This document shows positions 54,498 to 62,506 of a stretch of DNA of 64,000 nucleotides, piece after piece. A program made the position numbers and the translations under genes. Position 1 is the stretch's first letter; the number at the start of each line of letters is the position of its first letter. Source of the stretch: Luteimicrobium sp042670205 (GTDB taxonomy: Bacteria > Actinomycetota > Actinomycetes > Actinomycetales > Cellulomonadaceae); assembly GCF_042670205.1 (NCBI RefSeq), contig NZ_JBHUWD010000009.1:39792-103791 (forward strand), read 5' to 3'. A model generated the notes under the pieces. The model saw nothing but the letters and a program-made list of their open reading frames with translations. It was not told the DNA's origin and did not search any database.

Positions 54498-55380
54498 CGC
54501 GCCCGGCGAGGGTGGTGGCGGCCCACGACGCGAGGAGCTGGACCCCGTCCGCGGACGCGGAGCCGGGGACCGCCGTGTAGACGTTGAGCTGGAGGCCGGG
54601 GTCCGCCGGGAGCACCAGCGCCTCGTAGTCGAGCTCCAGCAGCCCGACGACCGGGTGGTGGAAGACCTTGGTGCCGCTGCGGTGGGACCGGACGTCGTGC
54701 GAGGCCCACATGCGGCGGAAGTCCTCGCTGCGGGTCGACAGCTCGCCGACGAGCTCCATGAGGTGCCGGTCGGACGAGCTCCGGCCCGCCTCCGCGCGCA
54801 GGACCGCGACGGCGTCGTGCGCCATGCGGTCGGCACGGTCGCCCCAGAACGCGCCCGCGCCCTCGGGGTCGAGGAAGTGGAACCGCGCCACGTTCAGCGG
54901 GCGGCCCGGGACGCGCGACGGCGACTCGTACAGCGGGGCGTAGAGGGCGCGGCCGAGCAGGTTCGCGCCGAGGACGTCGAGCCGCCCGTTGCGCACGAAC
55001 GCCGGCGTGTGCTCGAGCGAGTCGAGGATCCGCTGGACGACCGGACGCAGCACGGGCGCCGGGGTGCGCCGCGTTCGGGAGCGCGCGGCGCCCGACCGGT
55101 GCGCCGCACGGGCGAGGTCGAACAGGTGGGTCCGCTCGGCGTCGTCGAGCCGGAGAGCCTCCGCGAGCGCCTCGAGGACCTCCTCGGACGCGCCCGCGAG
55201 GTTCCCCCGCTCGAGCCGGGTGTAGTAGTCGACGCTCACGCCCGCGAGCATCGCGACCTCCTCGCGGCGCAGCCCGGGCACGCGCCGGTTGCCGCCGTAC
55301 GCGGGCAGACCGGCCTGCTCCGGGGTGATGCGGCCTCGGCGCGACACGAGGAACTCACGGGTGTCGGCTCTCAGGTCCAT
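54460..55380 (-). CDS. XRE-type regulator with MmyB-like ligand domain
   Basis: A 306-residue regulator. LRREEVAMLAGVSVDYYTRL, then ERGNLAGASEEVLEALAEAL, is the helix-turn-helix (about 30-80). The C-terminal ~190 residues (LDSLEHTPAFVRNGRLDVLG and following, NVARFHFLDPEGAGAF, HHPVVGLLELDYEALVLP) match the MmyB-like PAS-type ligand domain. It is divergent from the aldo/keto reductase gene, its likely target. The 3' end overlaps the convergent membrane protein gene by 38 bp. Confidence 0.9.
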   Translation of the reverse strand: MDLRADTREFLVSRRGRITPEQAGLPAYGGNRRVPGLRREEVAMLAGVSVDYYTRLERGNLAGASEEVLEALAEALRLDDAERTHLFDLARAAHRSGAARSRTRRTPAPVLRPVVQRILDSLEHTPAFVRNGRLDVLGANLLGRALYAPLYESPSRVPGRPLNVARFHFLDPEGAGAFWGDRADRMAHDAVAVLRAEAGRSSSDRHLMELVGELSTRSEDFRRMWASHDVRSHRSGTKVFHHPVVGLLELDYEALVLPADPGLQLNVYTAVPGSASADGVQLLASWAATTLAGRVSDAEQPAPPAR

Positions 55381-55481
55381 GTCGTCGACGGTACGACGAC
55401 GGCGCGCGGCGAGGGAGGTCCTGCCAGTACCGGGTAGGCCGTGCACTCCCACGGCGCGCCTGCCGTCCCTAGTGTCGAGGC

Positions 55482-56378
55482 ATGACCACGACGCTCCCCA
55501 CCCTGACCTTCAACAACGGCGTCACGATGCCCGCTCTCGGGTACGGCGTCTTCCAGACGGCACCCGACGAGACGGTCGCCGCCGTCCGCACCGCCCTCGA
55601 CGCCGGGTACCGGCACGTCGACACCGCCGCCGCGTACGGCAACGAGCGGGAGGTGGGGCGCGCGATCCGCGAGTCCGGCCTGCGCCGCGACGAGGTGTTC
55701 GTCGAGACGAAGGTGTGGGTCTCCGACTACGGCTACGACCAGACCCTGCACGCCTTCGAGAAGTCCGCCGGCAAGCTCGGCCTCGACCAGCTCGACCTGC
55801 TGATCCTCCACCAGCCGGCGCCGATGCGGTTCGACGCGACGCTCGACGCCTACCGGGCCCTCGAGAAGCTGCTGGCGGACGGCGCGGTCCGCGCGATCGG
55901 CGTCAGCAACTTCATGCCCGAGCACCTCGACGCGCTGCTCGACGCCACCGACGTCGTCCCGGCGCTCAACCAGGTCGAGCTGCACCCGTACTTCCAGCAG
56001 CCCGCGGTGCAGGCCGCCGACGCCCGGCACGGCATCGTCACGCAGGCCTGGTCGCCGATCGGGGGCATCACGTTCTACCCGGGCTGGGGCGGCGACGACC
56101 GGCGCAGCACCCTCGACGACCCGACGGTCGGCGCGATCGCCGCGGCCCACGGCCGGACGCCCGCGCAGGTCATGCTGCGCTGGCACCTCCAGGAGGGGCG
56201 CTCGGCGATCCCGAAGTCGGTGACGCCCAGCCGCATCGCGGAGAACCTCGACGTCACCGGGTTCGAGCTCAGCGCCGACGAGGTCGCGTCCATCGACGCC
56301 CTCGACACCGGGCACCGCAGCGGCCCCGACCCCGAGGTCGAGCGCGACCGGTTCGACCTCGTCATCCCGGAGGCGTGA
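55482..56378 (+). CDS. Aldo/keto reductase
   Basis: A 298-residue NADPH-dependent TIM-barrel reductase. The family start FNNGVTMPALGYGVFQTAPD leads to GYRHVDTAAAYGNEREVG (catalytic Asp/Tyr). VETKVWVSDYGYDQ supplies the Lys, LILHQPAPM the His, and IPKSVTPSRIAENLDV the NADP-binding end. It resembles 2,5-diketogluconate reductase-type AKR5 enzymes. Divergent from the MmyB-like regulator, ~101 bp apart. Its last 17 bp overlap the convergent RsbW-like gene. Confidence 0.93.
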   Translation: MTTTLPTLTFNNGVTMPALGYGVFQTAPDETVAAVRTALDAGYRHVDTAAAYGNEREVGRAIRESGLRRDEVFVETKVWVSDYGYDQTLHAFEKSAGKLGLDQLDLLILHQPAPMRFDATLDAYRALEKLLADGAVRAIGVSNFMPEHLDALLDATDVVPALNQVELHPYFQQPAVQAADARHGIVTQAWSPIGGITFYPGWGGDDRRSTLDDPTVGAIAAAHGRTPAQVMLRWHLQEGRSAIPKSVTPSRIAENLDVTGFELSADEVASIDALDTGHRSGPDPEVERDRFDLVIPEA

Positions 56379-56886
56379 GCCGGCCGACGTGACGGGGGAA
56401 CGTCGCCCACACCGTCTTCGTGGCCTGCTGGTGGTACCAGCCCATCGCCTCCGAGAGCCGCCGCGTGAGGTACATGCCGATCCCGCCCTCGCCGATGCCC
56501 CGGCCCGTCGCGAACACCGGCGAGCGCTCGAGGTCGTGGTCGGTCACCTCGAGCAGGAACTCGGTCCTGCTCCGCGACAGCGTCACCGTCGTGGGCGGGA
56601 GGCCGTGCTCGATCGCGTTCGTGGCGAGCTCCGACGCGATCAGCACGAGGCGGTGGGGCACGTCGTCGAGGTCCGTGCCCTGCGCGTGACCCTCGGAGGT
56701 CAGCGCCGCCATCAGCCGCGCGCGGAGGGTCGAGAGCTCGGCCGCCGAGTGCAGCTCCCACGCGCAGACGGTCTCGAAGTCGGCGGGAGGCCGTGCGTCC
56801 GCGACGGGGGCGTCGTCCTGCGGCACGGCGGCCTGCCCGGCGTCGAGCGCAGTCTCGGTGCGTCGGCCGGCAGCTCGGGGTGGCAT
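56362..56886 (-). CDS. RsbW-like anti-sigma/serine kinase ATPase domain protein
   Basis: A 174-residue GHKL-type ATPase. VLIASELATNAIEHGLPPTT is the N-box (E..TNA..H). EVTDHDLERSP and GIGEGGIGMYLTRRLSEAMG are the G1/G2 regions. The last segment YHQQATKTVWATFP is typical of stand-alone actinobacterial RsbW-like proteins that bind STAS antagonists or phosphorylate them. The first ~40 residues are polar and disordered. ATG 56886 follows AGAGGAC. No partner anti-anti-sigma gene is adjacent. Confidence 0.85.
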   Translation of the reverse strand: MPPRAAGRRTETALDAGQAAVPQDDAPVADARPPADFETVCAWELHSAAELSTLRARLMAALTSEGHAQGTDLDDVPHRLVLIASELATNAIEHGLPPTTVTLSRSRTEFLLEVTDHDLERSPVFATGRGIGEGGIGMYLTRRLSEAMGWYHQQATKTVWATFPRHVGRLTPPG

Positions 56887-56987
56887 GGGTCGGTCCTCTC
56901 GTCGTCCTCGGGATCCCCGCCAGCCTGACATCGCCCACGCAGTTAGGCACCTCCCGACCGGCGGGACGTCGTGCTTGCAGGGGACGC

Positions 56988-57470
56988 GTGTCCAGACACC
57001 AGGTCGTCGCGGGTCTCCTCGTCGACGACGGCGCCGTCCTCCTCGCGCTCCGATCCGCCCACCGCCGGTGGTTCCCCGGGGTGTGGGACCTGCCCGGCGG
57101 CCACGTGGAGCCGGGCGAGGACCCCCGCGACGCTCTGGTCCGCGAGCTGGGCGAGGAGCGCGGGGTCGGCGCCGTCGTCCCCGCGGAGCCCGCCGCGCGC
57201 GTGGTGGGCGACGACGACGACCTCGCCGTCGACCGCGTCGACCGGTGGGACGGGACCCCTCGCAACCTCGCGCCCGACGAGCACGACGAGCTGCGGTTCG
57301 TCACGCCCGACGACGCCCGCAGCCTCCTGCTCGCGGACTCTCACCTGCTCCCGACGGTCGAGCGGATCCTCGCGGGCGACCGCCCGGCGACCGCTCGGCC
57401 AGCGCCCAGGCGCGCCGGGGGTTGGTGCGCAGGGCTGCGCCGACGACGTCCTGCCCGACGGCCGAGGTGA
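56988..57470 (+). CDS. Nudix hydrolase
   Basis: A 160-residue protein from GTG 56988. The Nudix box is complete: GGHVEPGEDPRDALVRELGE, then ERGV. WFPGVWDLPGG and a late DELRFVTPDDARSLLL complete the fold, suggesting nucleotide or sugar-nucleotide pyrophosphate hydrolysis. The family core ends near VERILAGDRP (about 57376). The remaining ~30 residues are Arg-rich and run 170 bp into the convergent PTE-like gene, so they look like read-through sequence rather than a domain. Confidence 0.85.
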   Translation: MSRHQVVAGLLVDDGAVLLALRSAHRRWFPGVWDLPGGHVEPGEDPRDALVRELGEERGVGAVVPAEPAARVVGDDDDLAVDRVDRWDGTPRNLAPDEHDELRFVTPDDARSLLLADSHLLPTVERILAGDRPATARPAPRRAGGWCAGLRRRRPARRPR

Positions 57471-58281
57471 GCATCGGCGCGGTTCGCTCGAGCAGGCTCG
57501 CGGCGTGCGGACCGTCCGCCGCGGCGGCGGGCGTGGTGGTGTCGGACCCGAGCAGCAGGCGCCCGACCAGACCGTGGTCGGTGAGGGCCTCCACCCGCGC
57601 GACGAGCGCGCGCTCCGGCACCCCCGATCCAGGGGCAGGCGCGTCGAGGCAGACCCACGCGCCCGCTGCGGCGGCCTCGACCACGGCAGGGACGGCCGCG
57701 TTACGACCCAGGTGCCCCAGGACGACCCGGCCGGCGGGCAGACCCACGGTCCCCAGCACGTCGAGCACCGCGGGCCCCGAGCGACCCTCGTCGAGGTGGA
57801 CCGAGACCGTCACCCCCGTCGCCAGGGCCACCTCCGCGGCGGCCTCGAGATGGTCCCGCTGGTAGCGGTCGAGGCCGCCGGGTCCCGCACCGAGCTTGAT
57901 CAGCCCGCATGACCGCACGACGACGTCACGGGAGAACAGGGCCACCAGCTGGTCGCGCGAAGCTGATGGCACGGGGTGCGACGGCGGGTAGAGCCGGGCC
58001 AGGTGGCGACCGGTGGCGGCGACCACGTGGACGCCGGTCGCGCGGCTGAGACGGGCCAGGGCGTCGAGGCGACGTCCCAGCCCGGCGGGGGTCCACTGGA
58101 CGACCGTCCGGCCACCTGCGGCGTGGAAGTCGCTGGCGCGGCGCGCGGCGTCGTCCGGGTCGTCGAGCTCGACCCCGCGTTGCGCCGGGGCGTGGATGAA
58201 CAGGTGGTCGTGCGAGTCGGTGAGGCCGAGCGACCCGGCCGGCACGTCGCCGAGGACGGTCCGGGCCCTGGCGTCGTTCAC
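57301..58281 (-). CDS. Phosphotriesterase-like amidohydrolase
   Basis: A 326-residue TIM-barrel metal hydrolase from GTG 58281. TDSHDHLFIH is the first HxH, CGLIKLGAGPGG contains the carbamylated Lys, VSVHLDEG and VLGHLGRN give the next His ligands, and LLGSDTTTP the last Asp. It resembles PTE-like lactonases more than true organophosphate hydrolases. The start overlaps the CMD gene stop (GTGA). The C-terminal ~40 residues (after RRAWALAERS) are Gly/Arg-rich and overlap the Nudix gene. Confidence 0.85.
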   Translation of the reverse strand: MNDARARTVLGDVPAGSLGLTDSHDHLFIHAPAQRGVELDDPDDAARRASDFHAAGGRTVVQWTPAGLGRRLDALARLSRATGVHVVAATGRHLARLYPPSHPVPSASRDQLVALFSRDVVVRSCGLIKLGAGPGGLDRYQRDHLEAAAEVALATGVTVSVHLDEGRSGPAVLDVLGTVGLPAGRVVLGHLGRNAAVPAVVEAAAAGAWVCLDAPAPGSGVPERALVARVEALTDHGLVGRLLLGSDTTTPAAAADGPHAASLLERTAPMLTSAVGQDVVGAALRTNPRRAWALAERSPGGRPRGSARPSGAGESPRAGGCGRRRA

Positions 58282-58655
58282 CCGCGGTCCTCGGCAGCGA
58301 CGGCTGCGAGCCGACGGAGCGAGGCGAGGACGCGCGGCAGCCCGACATACGGGACGAGGTGGACGAGCGCCTCCGCGACCTCGTCGGTCGGCATGCCGAT
58401 CCGCAGGCTCGTGCGGAGGTGCCCGTCGAGCTGGGGATCGACCCCGCCGAGGGCCGTGAGGGCGGCGAGGTTGAGGAGCTGACGATCGCGGAGCGTGACG
58501 CCGGGGCGTTGGTACGTCCCGCCGAAGACGGCTCCGACGATCCACTCGTCGAACCCGGGCGCTGCCGCGGCGACGGTCTCGCGCCACGCCCTGGTCGTCG
58601 CCTCGTCCTGCAGCTCGGTGAGGGTCCGCGTCCCTGCCTCGAGATCGAACGTCAT
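58278..58655 (-). CDS. Carboxymuconolactone decarboxylase (CMD) family protein
   Basis: A 125-residue all-helical protein. LRDRQLLNLAALTALGGVDP, then LDGHLRTSLRIGMPTDEVAE and LVHLVPYVGLPRVLASLR, match the gamma-carboxymuconolactone decarboxylase core; the AhpD-type C-x-x-C is absent. It is the first gene of a two-gene operon with the PTE-like hydrolase, suggesting lactone or ring-cleavage chemistry. The promoter carries a four-site CGTTAC array shared with the divergent CGNR regulator. Confidence 0.9.
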   Translation of the reverse strand: MTFDLEAGTRTLTELQDEATTRAWRETVAAAAPGFDEWIVGAVFGGTYQRPGVTLRDRQLLNLAALTALGGVDPQLDGHLRTSLRIGMPTDEVAEALVHLVPYVGLPRVLASLRRLAAVAAEDRG

Positions 58656-58672
58656 CTTGGGACCTCCTTCTT

Positions 58673-58717
58673 GGTAACGGTTCGAGCGTTACAGAACGTA
58701 ATGCTTGATCCGTTACC
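58673..58717. promoter_or_regulatory. Array of four CGTTAC-type sites in divergent promoter
   Basis: GTAACG (58674-58679), CGTTAC (58687-58692), CGTAAT (58697-58702) and CGTTAC (58711-58716) have centres 10-14 bp apart. The outermost sites extend to GGTAACGG and CCGTTACC, a perfect 8-bp dyad. The array lies between the CMD and CGNR gene starts and is probably bound by the CGNR protein. Confidence 0.7.
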
Positions 58718-58725
58718 CTGGCAAG

Positions 58726-59268
58726 GTGGAGAAGACCGAGTTCCGGACCGACGGCGGCGCGACCTGGCTCAACCTGCTCGCCACCCGAGGGCAGAGCTTC
58801 GGGGCGCACCCCGTCGAACGGCTGCCCGACGCGGCGGCGGCCGCCGCATGGCTCCAGCTCGTCGGCCTGCCGCCCGACGCACCGCTGGAGGGCGCGGAGC
58901 TCGCAGCGCTCGTCTCGCTCCGTGAGGCGCTGCGCGAGCTCGCGATCGCTGCGGTCGAGGACCGCCCAGCCTCCCCGGAGGCGCGCCGACTGGTCGGCGA
59001 GCACGCAGCGACAACGCTCCCCCACGTCGCCGCCGGCGACGCCCGCGTCCCCGTGCCCGTGCCCGAGAGCCTCGGCGCGATCGCGGCGCAGGCCCTCGTC
59101 ACCCTCGCCGGGCCCGACCGGCACCTGCTGAAGGAGTGCGCGGAGGCGGACTGCCGATGGGTCTTCCTCGACCCCGCAGGCCGCCGCCGGTGGTGTCCCA
59201 ACCCGGCCTGCGCGACCCGGGGCCGGGTGCGCGCGCACCGCGCCCGCGCCACGGCCGCCGACGCCTGA
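58726..59268 (+). CDS. CGNR zinc-finger/ABATE-domain regulator
   Basis: A 180-residue protein from GTG 58726, probably with little or no leader. The N-terminal ~125 residues form the ABATE-like domain (WLNLLATRGQSFG, ALVSLREALRELAIAAVE). The C-terminal zinc finger ECAEADCRWVFLDPAGRRRW, then CPNPACATRGRVRAHRAR, is a CGNR finger variant (CATR in place of CGNR). Such proteins act as transcription factors. It is divergent from the CMD/PTE operon with a repeated CGTTAC array between them, so it likely regulates both directions. Confidence 0.88.
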   Translation: MEKTEFRTDGGATWLNLLATRGQSFGAHPVERLPDAAAAAAWLQLVGLPPDAPLEGAELAALVSLREALRELAIAAVEDRPASPEARRLVGEHAATTLPHVAAGDARVPVPVPESLGAIAAQALVTLAGPDRHLLKECAEADCRWVFLDPAGRRRWCPNPACATRGRVRAHRARATAADA

Positions 59269-59271
59269 CCC

Positions 59272-59847
59272 TCAGGCGCCGGGCGTCGCTCGGGGCTGCA
59301 GGCCCCGCAGGTAGATCTCGATCATCCACTCGTGCTGGCCGGCCACGTCGAACGGGGCGCCCGCGGGCAACGCCCGGGTGACCATCCCCAGCCCGACGAC
59401 GAAACGCACTGCCGTCACGTCCTCGCTGACCACGCCCGCACGCCGGACGACATCCAGCACGGATTCCACGCCCGAGAGCGCCTCCTCGCGCATCTGCACG
59501 AGCTCCGACGAGCGCGGTGCGGTGCGAAGGAAACCCGCGAGCTCCGGCAGCAGCGCGCCCAGGCGCAGCTCTGCGAGCGCCCGGACGAACGGTGACCAGC
59601 CGGCCACGGGGTCCGCGACCACGCGCGGACGGTGTTCGTCGACGAGCGCGTGCACCCGATCACGCCCGTCGAGGACGACCGCGACGAAGAGCTCCTCGCG
59701 GGTCGGGAAGTTGCGGTAGAGCGTCGCGATCCCGACGCCCGCCTCGTCGGCGATCGCGGTGAGCGGGACGTCGGCGCCGTCGGTGGCGACGAGCTTTCGT
59801 GCAGCCGCCACGACGGCGCTCCTGTTGGCTCGAGCGTCGGACCTCAC
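59272..59847 (-). CDS. TetR family regulator
   Basis: A 191-residue regulator. ANRSAVVAAARKLVATDGAD, then LTAIADEAGVGIATLYRNFP, forms the HTH (7-50). The C-terminal domain resembles the SbtR-like TetR_C group (LRTAPRSSELVQMREEALSG). It is divergent from the membrane permease gene, with overlapping inverted repeats in the 120-bp gap. It probably represses the permease and itself. Confidence 0.9.
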   Translation of the reverse strand: MRSDARANRSAVVAAARKLVATDGADVPLTAIADEAGVGIATLYRNFPTREELFVAVVLDGRDRVHALVDEHRPRVVADPVAGWSPFVRALAELRLGALLPELAGFLRTAPRSSELVQMREEALSGVESVLDVVRRAGVVSEDVTAVRFVVGLGMVTRALPAGAPFDVAGQHEWMIEIYLRGLQPRATPGA

Positions 59848-59902
59848 GGCTTCCTCCCTCGGTCGCCCCCGTGGTCAGGGTCACACGATCGCGATCTTGT
59901 TG

Positions 59903-59928
59903 CTCCGATAAACGGAGTATTACACTCC
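59903..59928. promoter_or_regulatory. Overlapping TetR-type inverted repeats
   Basis: CTCCG-ATAAA-CGGAG (59903-59917) and GGAGT-ATTAC-ACTCC (59914-59928) are two perfect dyads that share GGAG. Related CGGAG and CTCC half-sites follow at 59937-59953. The region is AT-rich and lies between the TetR and permease starts. Confidence 0.7.
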
Positions 59929-59967
59929 ACTTGAAACGGAGACAAGCCCTCCACTTAAGGATTCCGC

Positions 59968-61050
59968 ATGACGACCACCACTCCCTCCCCGACCACCTCG
60001 CCGACGACCGCCAGCGCGCCGCGGACCCCCGAGCCCGGACACCCGGCGCCGCGGGTGCTGCTCGGGCTCGTCGTCGCCCTCGCTGCCGCGATCGGCCTCA
60101 TGGTCCTGGCGTTCGGCGCCCCGGCCGTGAACTCGGGCGCCCACGACCTCCCGCTCGCCGTCTCCGGCCCGCCGGCCGCGATCGACGGGCTCACCCACGC
60201 CCTCGACACGGCCCAGCCCGGCGCGTTCGACGTCACCGCACACACCGGCGCCGACGACGTCACGTCGGCGATCGAGGACCGCGACGCGGTCGGCGGCATC
60301 GTGCTCGACCCGTCCGACCCGACCCGGGTCACCGTGGAGGTCGCCTCGGCGGCAGGAACCCCGTACGCCCCGCTGCTGCGGGCCGTCGGGGCCTCCCTCG
60401 CGGCGAAGGGCGACACCGTCACCTACACGGACGTCGTCCCCCTCACCGCCGACGACCCGACGGGCGCCGGGCTGACCGCGCTGGCCCTCCCCATCATGTT
60501 CGGTGGGATGGCCTCCGCGGTGACCCTGGTCAACGTGGCCCGGCGCAGCCGGGTGCGGCGCGTCGTGGCGTCGCTCGCGTTCTCGGTCCTCGCGGGCATC
60601 ACCGCGACCGCGGTCCTCCAGCTCTGGCTCGGGTCCGTCGACGGGTCGTTCTGGCTCACCGCCGCGGGCATCGGCCTCGGTGTCGCGGGCGTCTCTCTCA
60701 CCGTCCTGGGCCTGGAGTCGCTCCTCGGCTACGCCGGGCTGGGCCTCGGCGCCGTCCTCATGCTGTTCGTCGCCAACCCGCTCTCGGGGATCGCGACCGG
60801 CGCGGCGTGGCTGCCGCACCCGTGGGGCGAGATCGGCCAACTCCTGCCCATCGGGGCGGCCGGCACCCTCACGAGGTCGGCCGCGTTCTTCGACGGTGCG
60901 GGCGCCGCCCAGGCCGTCGTGGTGCTGGTCGGCTGGATCGCCCTCGGCCTGGTCCTCGTCGCCCTCTCGGGGCTGCGGGCGAGGCGCCGGCAGCGCTCGG
61001 CGCCCGCGGCCGCCGTCGAGCCGGAGCCCACGCCCGCGCCCGCAGCCTGA
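59968..61050 (+). CDS. ABC-2/YhgE-Pip-like membrane protein
   Basis: A 360-residue protein. One helix at ~30-52 is followed by a large extracytoplasmic domain (~55-165, SGPPAAIDGLTHALDTAQPG and following). Five more hydrophobic helices and an Ala/Pro/Glu tail complete it. This order (helix, long loop, helices) is that of ABC-2/YhgE-Pip permeases, but no ATPase gene is adjacent. It could export a small molecule sensed by the divergent TetR regulator. ATG 59968 follows TAAGGA. Confidence 0.8.
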   Translation: MTTTTPSPTTSPTTASAPRTPEPGHPAPRVLLGLVVALAAAIGLMVLAFGAPAVNSGAHDLPLAVSGPPAAIDGLTHALDTAQPGAFDVTAHTGADDVTSAIEDRDAVGGIVLDPSDPTRVTVEVASAAGTPYAPLLRAVGASLAAKGDTVTYTDVVPLTADDPTGAGLTALALPIMFGGMASAVTLVNVARRSRVRRVVASLAFSVLAGITATAVLQLWLGSVDGSFWLTAAGIGLGVAGVSLTVLGLESLLGYAGLGLGAVLMLFVANPLSGIATGAAWLPHPWGEIGQLLPIGAAGTLTRSAAFFDGAGAAQAVVVLVGWIALGLVLVALSGLRARRRQRSAPAAAVEPEPTPAPAA

Positions 61051-61139
61051 GGCCCCGCGGCGGCCGGTGGCACGACCGTCCGTCCGCGGCGACGATGGTC
61101 GGGCCCGACAACCGACGACGCCCCGCAGGAGGCAACCCG

Positions 61140-62222
61140 ATGGCGCGACAGCACGACGCTCCGGCCCAGCGCCGAGGCGGGGCCAGGGGCGGGGCGGCCT
61201 CCCCGCCCCGGACGCGCTACGTCGTCGACGGGCACCTCGCGTTCGCCCCGCCCGGGACGACGGTCGCCGACGCGCTGCGGTTCGCCGACGCGGCGCCCGA
61301 ACGCCTCGCCCTCGTGCTGTTCCCGACGCCGACCGCCGCCGCGATCGACGAGCTCGCCGCAGCCTGGGACCTGCACCCGCTGCTCGTCGAGGACCTCCAG
61401 CACGCCGGACAGCGTCCGAAGCTCGAGCGCTACGGGGACGTGCTGTTCCTCGTGGTCCGCTCGGCCCGGTACGTCGACGAGCTCGAGGACGTCGACTTCT
61501 TCGAGTTCCACGTCGTCGTGCGCGGGAACGCGATCGCCGTCGTGTGCCAGGACGGCCGGTGGATCGACGGCTCGGACGAGTCGGCCCTGCCGCCGGCCCC
61601 CGACGGGGCGGACGACGACAACGGGACCCTGCTCGACGACGCGAAGCTTCTCCGCCTCGGGCCCGAGGCCGTGCTCTACCGCCTGCTCGACGCCATCGTC
61701 GACGGGTACGTGCCCGTGCTGCGGGGGCTCGCGGTGGACAAGGAGCAGATCGAACGCCAGGTCTTCAGCGGGGACGCCGCGGTCGCCGAGCGGATCTACC
61801 GGCTGAGCCAGGAGGTCATCGACCTGCAGCACGCGACGTCCGCGCTCACCGACGTCCTCGAGTCGCTGCGGCAGGGCTTCGACCGGTACGGGATCCCGGA
61901 GCCCCTGCAGAGCTACCTGCAGGACGTCGCCGACCACCTCGCGCGCGTCGACACCCGCGTCGACGGGCTGCGGGACGCGCTGTCGCAGATCCTCAGCGTC
62001 AACGCGACGCTCGTCGGGCAGCGGCAGAACGAGGACATGAAGAAGATCTCCGGATGGGCGGCGATCCTCTTCGCGCCGACGCTCGTCGGCGCGATCTACG
62101 GCATGAACTTCGACCACATGCCCGAGCTGCACTGGGCGCTCGGCTACCCCCTCGCCCTCGCCGCGATGGTGGCGTTCGGCGTCGTGCTGTACGTCGTGTT
62201 CAAGCGGCGGCACTGGATGTGA
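61140..62222 (+). CDS. corA: CorA-type magnesium/cobalt transporter
   Basis: A 360-residue CorA-family channel. The long cytoplasmic part ends in helices LSQILSVNATLVGQRQNEDM, then KKISGWAAILFAPTLVGAIY leads to the pore signature GMNF. HMPELHW forms the loop, and a second helix with the basic tail KRRHWM closes it. It passes Mg2+ or Co2+ as a pentamer. The first ~25 residues are Arg/Gly-rich. AGGAGG precedes ATG 61140. Likely monocistronic with the small gene behind it. Confidence 0.95.
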   Translation: MARQHDAPAQRRGGARGGAASPPRTRYVVDGHLAFAPPGTTVADALRFADAAPERLALVLFPTPTAAAIDELAAAWDLHPLLVEDLQHAGQRPKLERYGDVLFLVVRSARYVDELEDVDFFEFHVVVRGNAIAVVCQDGRWIDGSDESALPPAPDGADDDNGTLLDDAKLLRLGPEAVLYRLLDAIVDGYVPVLRGLAVDKEQIERQVFSGDAAVAERIYRLSQEVIDLQHATSALTDVLESLRQGFDRYGIPEPLQSYLQDVADHLARVDTRVDGLRDALSQILSVNATLVGQRQNEDMKKISGWAAILFAPTLVGAIYGMNFDHMPELHWALGYPLALAAMVAFGVVLYVVFKRRHWM

Positions 62223-62295
62223 GCACGCGCCCGTCCGCCGCGCGTAGCGGACCGTCCCTGCCTACGGTCGTGTGACGCGACGAAGGAGGCCCCTC

Positions 62296-62481
62296 ATGTG
62301 GAAGCTGCTGAAGCTGAGGCTGCGGACGCTCGTGATCGTCGCGGTCCTCGTGCCGCTCGTGGGCTGGGTCGCGCGGCGGCTCGCCGAGCGGACGGAGCAG
62401 CGGCACGCGGGCCCGACGACGACGTCCCGCGTGCTGCGCGGGGTCGACGCGACGACCCGCAAGGCCCGCTCGTTCATCTGA
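62296..62481 (+). CDS. Small single-helix membrane protein
   Basis: A 61-residue protein. MWKLLKLRLRTLVIVAVLVP, then LVGWVARRLAERTEQ, gives one transmembrane helix with a basic flank; the rest is polar (TTTSRVLRGVDATTRKARSF). ATG 62296 has a strong AAGGAGG site. It follows corA by 73 bp. No family assigned, and the function is unknown. Confidence 0.7.
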   Translation: MWKLLKLRLRTLVIVAVLVPLVGWVARRLAERTEQRHAGPTTTSRVLRGVDATTRKARSFI

Positions 62482-62506
62482 GCCGGCGCGACGGCCGCCC
62501 CTCCGG

